Assembly: GCA_024699205.1 (NCBI GenBank)
Contig: JAILQA010000337.1
Span: forward strand, 1 to 8,289
From: Treponema sp.
GTDB lineage: Bacteria > Spirochaetota > Spirochaetia > Treponematales > Treponemataceae
Length of the DNA stretch: 8,289 nt
Direction of reading: 5' to 3'
How positions within the stretch are numbered: the first letter of the stretch is position 1; each line of letters starts with the position of its first letter. A program made the position numbers and the translations under genes. The notes under the pieces were generated by a model. That model did not search any database, was not told the origin of the DNA, and worked only from the letters and a program-made list of their open reading frames with translations. Below, piece by piece: positions 5,014-8,289 of this stretch.

Positions 5014-5910
5014 ATGGATGAAATTTCAGATATAAAAAAAGGTATTATTTATATAATAATATCATCTTTCTTTTTTGGTTTAATGGCGGTTTTTGTTCAT
5101 TTAGCAGGTGATATTTATTTTGTTCAAAAAGCATTTTTTAGAAATGCCGTTGCCTTTATTATTGCTTTATTCAGTCTTTTAATAGAAGGACGCAAGCAAG
5201 GTTTTCATTCTTTTGATATTCCTAAAGGTGCTGTTATTTTTCTTTTTTTACGTTCTATAGCAGGCTCTATTGGTATTTTTGGTAACTTTTATGCAGTTGA
5301 TCGACTGATTCTTTCGGATGCTGCCATTCTTAATAAAATGGCTCCATTTTTTGCCATCCTTTTTAGTTTTATTTTGCTTAAGGAAAAAATCAGGATAATT
5401 CCACTTGCAGCTATTTCAGTTGCTTTTTTAGGTGCTCTGCTTATAGTAAAGCCTAGTTTTAATTTTTCTTATATGCTTCCAACAATGGCGGGGTTTGTAG
5501 GAGGAATGGGGGCCGGATTTGCCTATACCTGTGTTCGAAAACTCAGTATGTTGGGCTGTAAAGGAAAGGTGGTTGTTTTATTTTTTTCTTTATTTTCCAT
5601 GCTTCTTTCAATTCCTTATATGATTTTTAATTTTAATCCAATGTCTGCGTCTCAATGGATTTTTTTAATTTTATCAGGAATCTGCGCGGCAGGTGGTCAG
5701 TTTAGTATTACTGCTGCATACTTTCATGCTCCGGCTAGTAAAATTTCAATATACGATTATTCTCAGATTATATTTTCTGCAGTTTTAGGATTTTTAATTT
5801 TTGGTCAGGTTCCAGATATTTTAAGTTTTGCAGGTTATATAATAATTATTTCTATGGCAGGTCTTAATTTCTGGTACAATAACTTCCATGGTGAAAAAAG
5901 CAGACCATAG
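5014..5910 (+). CDS. EamA-domain DMT-superfamily transporter
   Basis: This 298-residue protein has about ten membrane segments (near residues 10-31, 38-57, 71-93, 100-122, 127-146, 154-174, 185-206, 213-235, 249-265 and 270-289) arranged as two five-helix EamA repeats, the normal size and layout for drug/metabolite transporters. The fourth segment reads LSDAAILNKMAPFFAILFSF followed by ILLKEKI, the classic EamA pattern of a Pro inside the helix and a Glu just after it. The second repeat has the matching AYFHAPASKISIYDYSQIIF followed by IFGQ. Family members mostly export amino acids, nucleobases or other small metabolites across the inner membrane, and the substrate here cannot be inferred. 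The gene appears monocistronic. The ATG has no Shine-Dalgarno and lies very close to a -10 box. A terminator-like hairpin overlaps its stop codon. Confidence 0.88.
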   Translation: MDEISDIKKGIIYIIISSFFFGLMAVFVHLAGDIYFVQKAFFRNAVAFIIALFSLLIEGRKQGFHSFDIPKGAVIFLFLRSIAGSIGIFGNFYAVDRLILSDAAILNKMAPFFAILFSFILLKEKIRIIPLAAISVAFLGALLIVKPSFNFSYMLPTMAGFVGGMGAGFAYTCVRKLSMLGCKGKVVVLFFSLFSMLLSIPYMIFNFNPMSASQWIFLILSGICAAGGQFSITAAYFHAPASKISIYDYSQIIFSAVLGFLIFGQVPDILSFAGYIIIISMAGLNFWYNNFHGEKSRP

Positions 5911-5918
5911 TTTTTTTT
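5888..5918 (+). terminator. Possible weak terminator overlapping the EamA stop
   Basis: ATGGT (5888-5892) pairs with ACCAT (5904-5908) across an 11-base loop and is followed by AG and eight T residues (5911-5918). The stem is short, but the T tract is strong. The 3' arm overlaps the first base of the TAG stop. Confidence 0.45.
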
Positions 5919-6003
5919 AATAAAATATTTTTAAGCAATAATAATAAATTGTATATTTAACTATATTATGATAAAAATTTAATTCTGTGAGTGTAATTTA
6001 CTT

Positions 6004-6489
6004 ATGACTGATAATGTTTTTTATAAAAAAGGCTTACATTTTGGTTGTAAAAGATGTTCCTTTTGCTGTGGGCATTCTCCAGGTTTTGTTTATCTTTCCC
6101 ACAGAGACCTGATGGCATTATGTACTTTTTTTCATCTTTCCATAAAAGAATTTGTCGAAACAAAATGCCGCTGGGCAGATTACTACTACGGAGCAAAAGT
6201 TTTAGCCCTGACAGAAAAAAAGAATTTCGACTGCGGATTATGGGAAAACGGCTGTTCAGCATATGAAGCACGTCCGATTCAGTGTTCAACATATCCGTTC
6301 TGGTCGTGGATGCTGGAAGACAAACAGACATGGGATGACTGTGCAAAGGATTGCCCCGGAATGAACGGCGGAAGGCTCTGGTCATTTGAAGAAATAGAAA
6401 AAAATAAAAAAGCGTATGATGACAATATTCCGTTAAAAAAAGAAGAAGTTGAAGAACTTATTCGGTTAGAAGAAAACAAAATAAATTAA
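6004..6489 (+). CDS. YkgJ-family cysteine-cluster protein (putative Zn/Fe binding)
   Basis: This 161-residue protein has the YkgJ/UPF0153 arrangement of cysteines. The N-terminal cluster is FGCKRCSFCCGHSPG (Cys15, 18, 21, 22), followed by FVYLSHRDL. The central block is Cys77, Cys84 and Cys94 in DCGLWENGCSAYEARPIQC, followed by STYPFW. A final pair is Cys113 and Cys117 in DDCAKDCPG. The conserved 'Y..RP..C..YPF' stretch is diagnostic. These proteins are thought to hold zinc or an iron-sulfur centre and their function is unknown. There is no signal peptide, so it is likely cytoplasmic. The C-terminal 35 residues are charged, rich in Lys and Glu, and probably helical. No clear Shine-Dalgarno precedes the ATG. 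Two open frames on the minus strand within it are shadows. Confidence 0.87.
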   Translation: MTDNVFYKKGLHFGCKRCSFCCGHSPGFVYLSHRDLMALCTFFHLSIKEFVETKCRWADYYYGAKVLALTEKKNFDCGLWENGCSAYEARPIQCSTYPFWSWMLEDKQTWDDCAKDCPGMNGGRLWSFEEIEKNKKAYDDNIPLKKEEVEELIRLEENKIN

Positions 6490-6556
6490 AGTTCTTGTTT
6501 TTGTACTTTTATTGAGCAATAATTAGTTATTAAGAATAAAAAAAGTTGGGGATTTC

Positions 6557-7627
6557 ATGTTAATAGACAGAAAAAAAATACTTGCAGCTCTCTTATGCTT
6601 TTCAGCAAGTTTTATTTTCTGCGAAAAGATAACGTTTAATCCTAAAACTATGCTTCTTGAGACTGAAAAAAAATTTAATTTTTCAATAGAACCTTTAATT
6701 GGAATCCGCTACGGTACGATAGGTGAGTATGTATTTTTCAAAACATGGGCTACCCAAAAAGAATATATTTTAAGCTATCTTGAATGGGATACAAAAGGAC
6801 TTATATTTTCAGGCGCAAAACTTACCAGACACTGGGGAAAAAAATCTTTAAGTTTTTATTATAAATATTACTTCCCTAAATCTGACTGTGGAAACATGCA
6901 GGATAATGACTGGGCACAGGATTATTTCTATGGAAATGAAGAAAACTTTACGGGTCCTACAAGTTCTGAGGTTCAAACCAATTTTTCCCGTCATTCAAAC
7001 AGACTGAACGAAGGCTATAACATAGGAGCCCAGTTTTCATTCCAATTATATAGAAATAACGGGTTTTCTATAAATAATTTAATTGGTCTGGATTTAGAAT
7101 CGATTTCCATGACTGCTTTTGACGGATACCTGATTTACGGAAATCACTATTCGGCTGAGTTTTCTGTAGATAAGTTCTACTATCCTTATCAATCCGAGAA
7201 TTCTTACAGACAAACATGTAGGGGAGACGGTATACAATATATTCAAAATTATATATTTTCATGGCTAGGCTTTAATCTTGAATATTCTCCGCATAAATCA
7301 ACTATTGGTTTTTCAGCTTCTTTTGCGCCTGTAAGTTTTGCTTATGCTTATGACAATCATTTTTTCAGAAAAAGAAAGACAAAAAGTTTTATGCTTGGCT
7401 ATCTAAAAACTTATAAACTTGATTTATATTATAAATACAATTTTACCGAGAGGTTTGCTTTAAAAGCTGACTGTTCGCTTTTAAAATCCGTAATTGCTCG
7501 TGGTATAAGATATTCTAATGACGATTATGATGTGAACAAACTGTATCAGCATGTAGGCAATACCGATATGGATGGAGCAGATACAAAATATGTTGAATAT
7601 ACAGTTTCTGCAATTATAAGATTCTAA
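6557..7627 (+). CDS. Omptin-family outer-membrane aspartyl protease
   Basis: This 356-residue protein has a signal peptide (DRKK, then a hydrophobic stretch ending FIFC near residue 22) and ends in an aromatic residue after a beta strand (AIIRF), as outer-membrane barrels do. Omptins are ten-strand barrels that cut at basic residues on the cell surface. The four catalytic residues are visible: Asp116 and Asp118 in GNMQDNDW (OmpT Asp83 and Asp85 in GNMVDQDW), and Asp266 and His268 in AYDNHF (OmpT Asp210 and His212 in DNDEHY). Also conserved are LSYLEWDTK at 72-80 (OmpT LSQLDWKF), SRHSNRLNEGYNI at 144-156 (OmpT SRHPDTQLNYANEF) and a C-terminal tyrosine-rich strand region. It is longer than OmpT (about 297 mature residues), with extra sequence mainly between residues 185 and 230. 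Start: ATG after a weak GGGGA. The next gene follows by 23 bases, also exported. Confidence 0.88.
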   Translation: MLIDRKKILAALLCFSASFIFCEKITFNPKTMLLETEKKFNFSIEPLIGIRYGTIGEYVFFKTWATQKEYILSYLEWDTKGLIFSGAKLTRHWGKKSLSFYYKYYFPKSDCGNMQDNDWAQDYFYGNEENFTGPTSSEVQTNFSRHSNRLNEGYNIGAQFSFQLYRNNGFSINNLIGLDLESISMTAFDGYLIYGNHYSAEFSVDKFYYPYQSENSYRQTCRGDGIQYIQNYIFSWLGFNLEYSPHKSTIGFSASFAPVSFAYAYDNHFFRKRKTKSFMLGYLKTYKLDLYYKYNFTERFALKADCSLLKSVIARGIRYSNDDYDVNKLYQHVGNTDMDGADTKYVEYTVSAIIRF

Positions 7628-7650
7628 TTTAAGATTCAAAAGGAAGATTA

Positions 7651-8289
7651 ATGAAAAAACATCTTGCAGCCTTATTTTTATTTTTAACAGCCTCTTTTAT
7701 GTATTGCAATGATGTTATTATTAAAAACGATTTGCAAAAAAAATCAGTCTGGGAAAAAGAGTTGTATGCTGCGCCTGTTTTTAAATCCAGAACAATAAAA
7801 AATGAACTTAAAAACATTCAGTTAACAGATATTGGTCTTGAAATAGGTCTTGAACTTGTAAATAAACAGAATAATTTTGTATTTAAAGTTAACGGCGACA
7901 TTTGCAGAACTTACAGCGACTTTAACAATGAGCCAGATTACTTTTTTAGAAATCCAAATTATTTTTCAGGGGCAAGTTTTGCCTTTGATTTGGGCTCCGG
8001 CTATAACTTCCGTTTTAATGAAAAATCAGAACTGAGTTTACTAGGCATTTATGGGCTAACCTATGTATATCTTAATTCACCAACCTTTCGCGCTGTTGGT
8101 TCCACAACAATCCAAGCTGTTAATCCGATGACTTTATACTATAATGTCAACGTTTATCAGGAAATACACATTTTCTCCCACTGTATCGGCGTTCAGGGAA
8201 ATTACAGATTAAAACTGAATAAAAAACTTTATTTATATGACAGCCTTACATTGAGCTGCAATGCAGGCGGTTTTTTGAATTTTACGGAA
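7651..8289 (+). CDS. Exported, beta-rich protein of unknown function, 3' end beyond window
   Basis: The frame is open for 213 codons from ATG 7651 to the window edge, with no stop. AGGA at 7641-7644 is a good ribosome site. The N-terminus MKKHLAALFLFLTASFMYCND is a signal peptide closely resembling the omptin's (AALLCFSASFIFC), including a Cys in the same place, so both probably share an export route. After a charged segment, alternating hydrophobic strands such as IGLEIGLELV, FVFKVNGDI, SFAFDLGSGY, LYYNVNVYQEI and LYLYDSLTL fit an outer-membrane barrel. I see no omptin catalytic motifs and cannot name the family. A shared transcript with the omptin is likely (23-base gap, no terminator), which suggests a related surface role such as partner, substrate or immunity-type factor; that is inference from position. 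Codon use is like its neighbours. Confidence 0.75.
   Translation, partial: MKKHLAALFLFLTASFMYCNDVIIKNDLQKKSVWEKELYAAPVFKSRTIKNELKNIQLTDIGLEIGLELVNKQNNFVFKVNGDICRTYSDFNNEPDYFFRNPNYFSGASFAFDLGSGYNFRFNEKSELSLLGIYGLTYVYLNSPTFRAVGSTTIQAVNPMTLYYNVNVYQEIHIFSHCIGVQGNYRLKLNKKLYLYDSLTLSCNAGGFLNFTE

Noticed and set aside
6002..6479. Minus-strand and alternative-frame open frames inside the YkgJ-family gene
   Set aside because: The + strand frame has the diagnostic cysteine pattern; the others have no recognisable features.

Overview
The window is AT-rich, gene-dense DNA that reads like a host-associated spirochaete, most likely a gut or rumen Treponema. This is inferred from remembered protein families (a FemA/B/X-type ligase, a Dps of the TpF1-like group, a YkgJ cysteine-cluster protein, an omptin-like outer-membrane protease, a treponeme-style glyoxalase-fold protein) and from codon use. 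No rRNA or species marker is present. All intact genes are on the + strand.

Left part (1-2000). A VOC-fold protein is cut by the window edge. It is followed by about 300 non-coding bases holding the 3' half of a tRNA-Gly(TCC), from anticodon loop to discriminator base, with its own intrinsic terminator. The matching 5' half is absent, which is the usual signature of an integration site of a tRNA-targeting element. A two-gene operon follows: an aspartate/glutamate racemase-family protein with Ala at the usual first catalytic Cys position, and a YczE/YitT-type membrane protein.

Middle part (2001-4621). An intergenic stretch carries exactly five tandem 22-bp units built around a palindrome (2085-2194), then a good promoter for a FemX-like peptidoglycan-bridge aminoacyltransferase. 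Five bases after it lies a YgjP/DUF45 zinc metallopeptidase broken by a single-base frameshift in an A run. Next is a Dps ferroxidase/DNA-protection gene with a near-consensus promoter and an inverted repeat between the -35 and -10 boxes.

Right part (4622-8289). A 390-base gap contains an intrinsic terminator that is correctly oriented only for the minus strand, several hairpins and a possible small minus-strand transcript. It is followed by an EamA/DMT exporter with almost no 5' leader and a YkgJ-type cysteine-cluster protein. Last come two secreted outer-membrane-type proteins: a complete omptin-family protease with all four catalytic residues, and an unidentified beta-rich protein 23 bases downstream that runs off the window.

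I do not see a clear, complete, new multi-gene system. The best leads are the omptin and its partner in an organism group thought to lack LPS, the tRNA-half junction, the 22-bp palindromic array and the reverse-strand terminator region.
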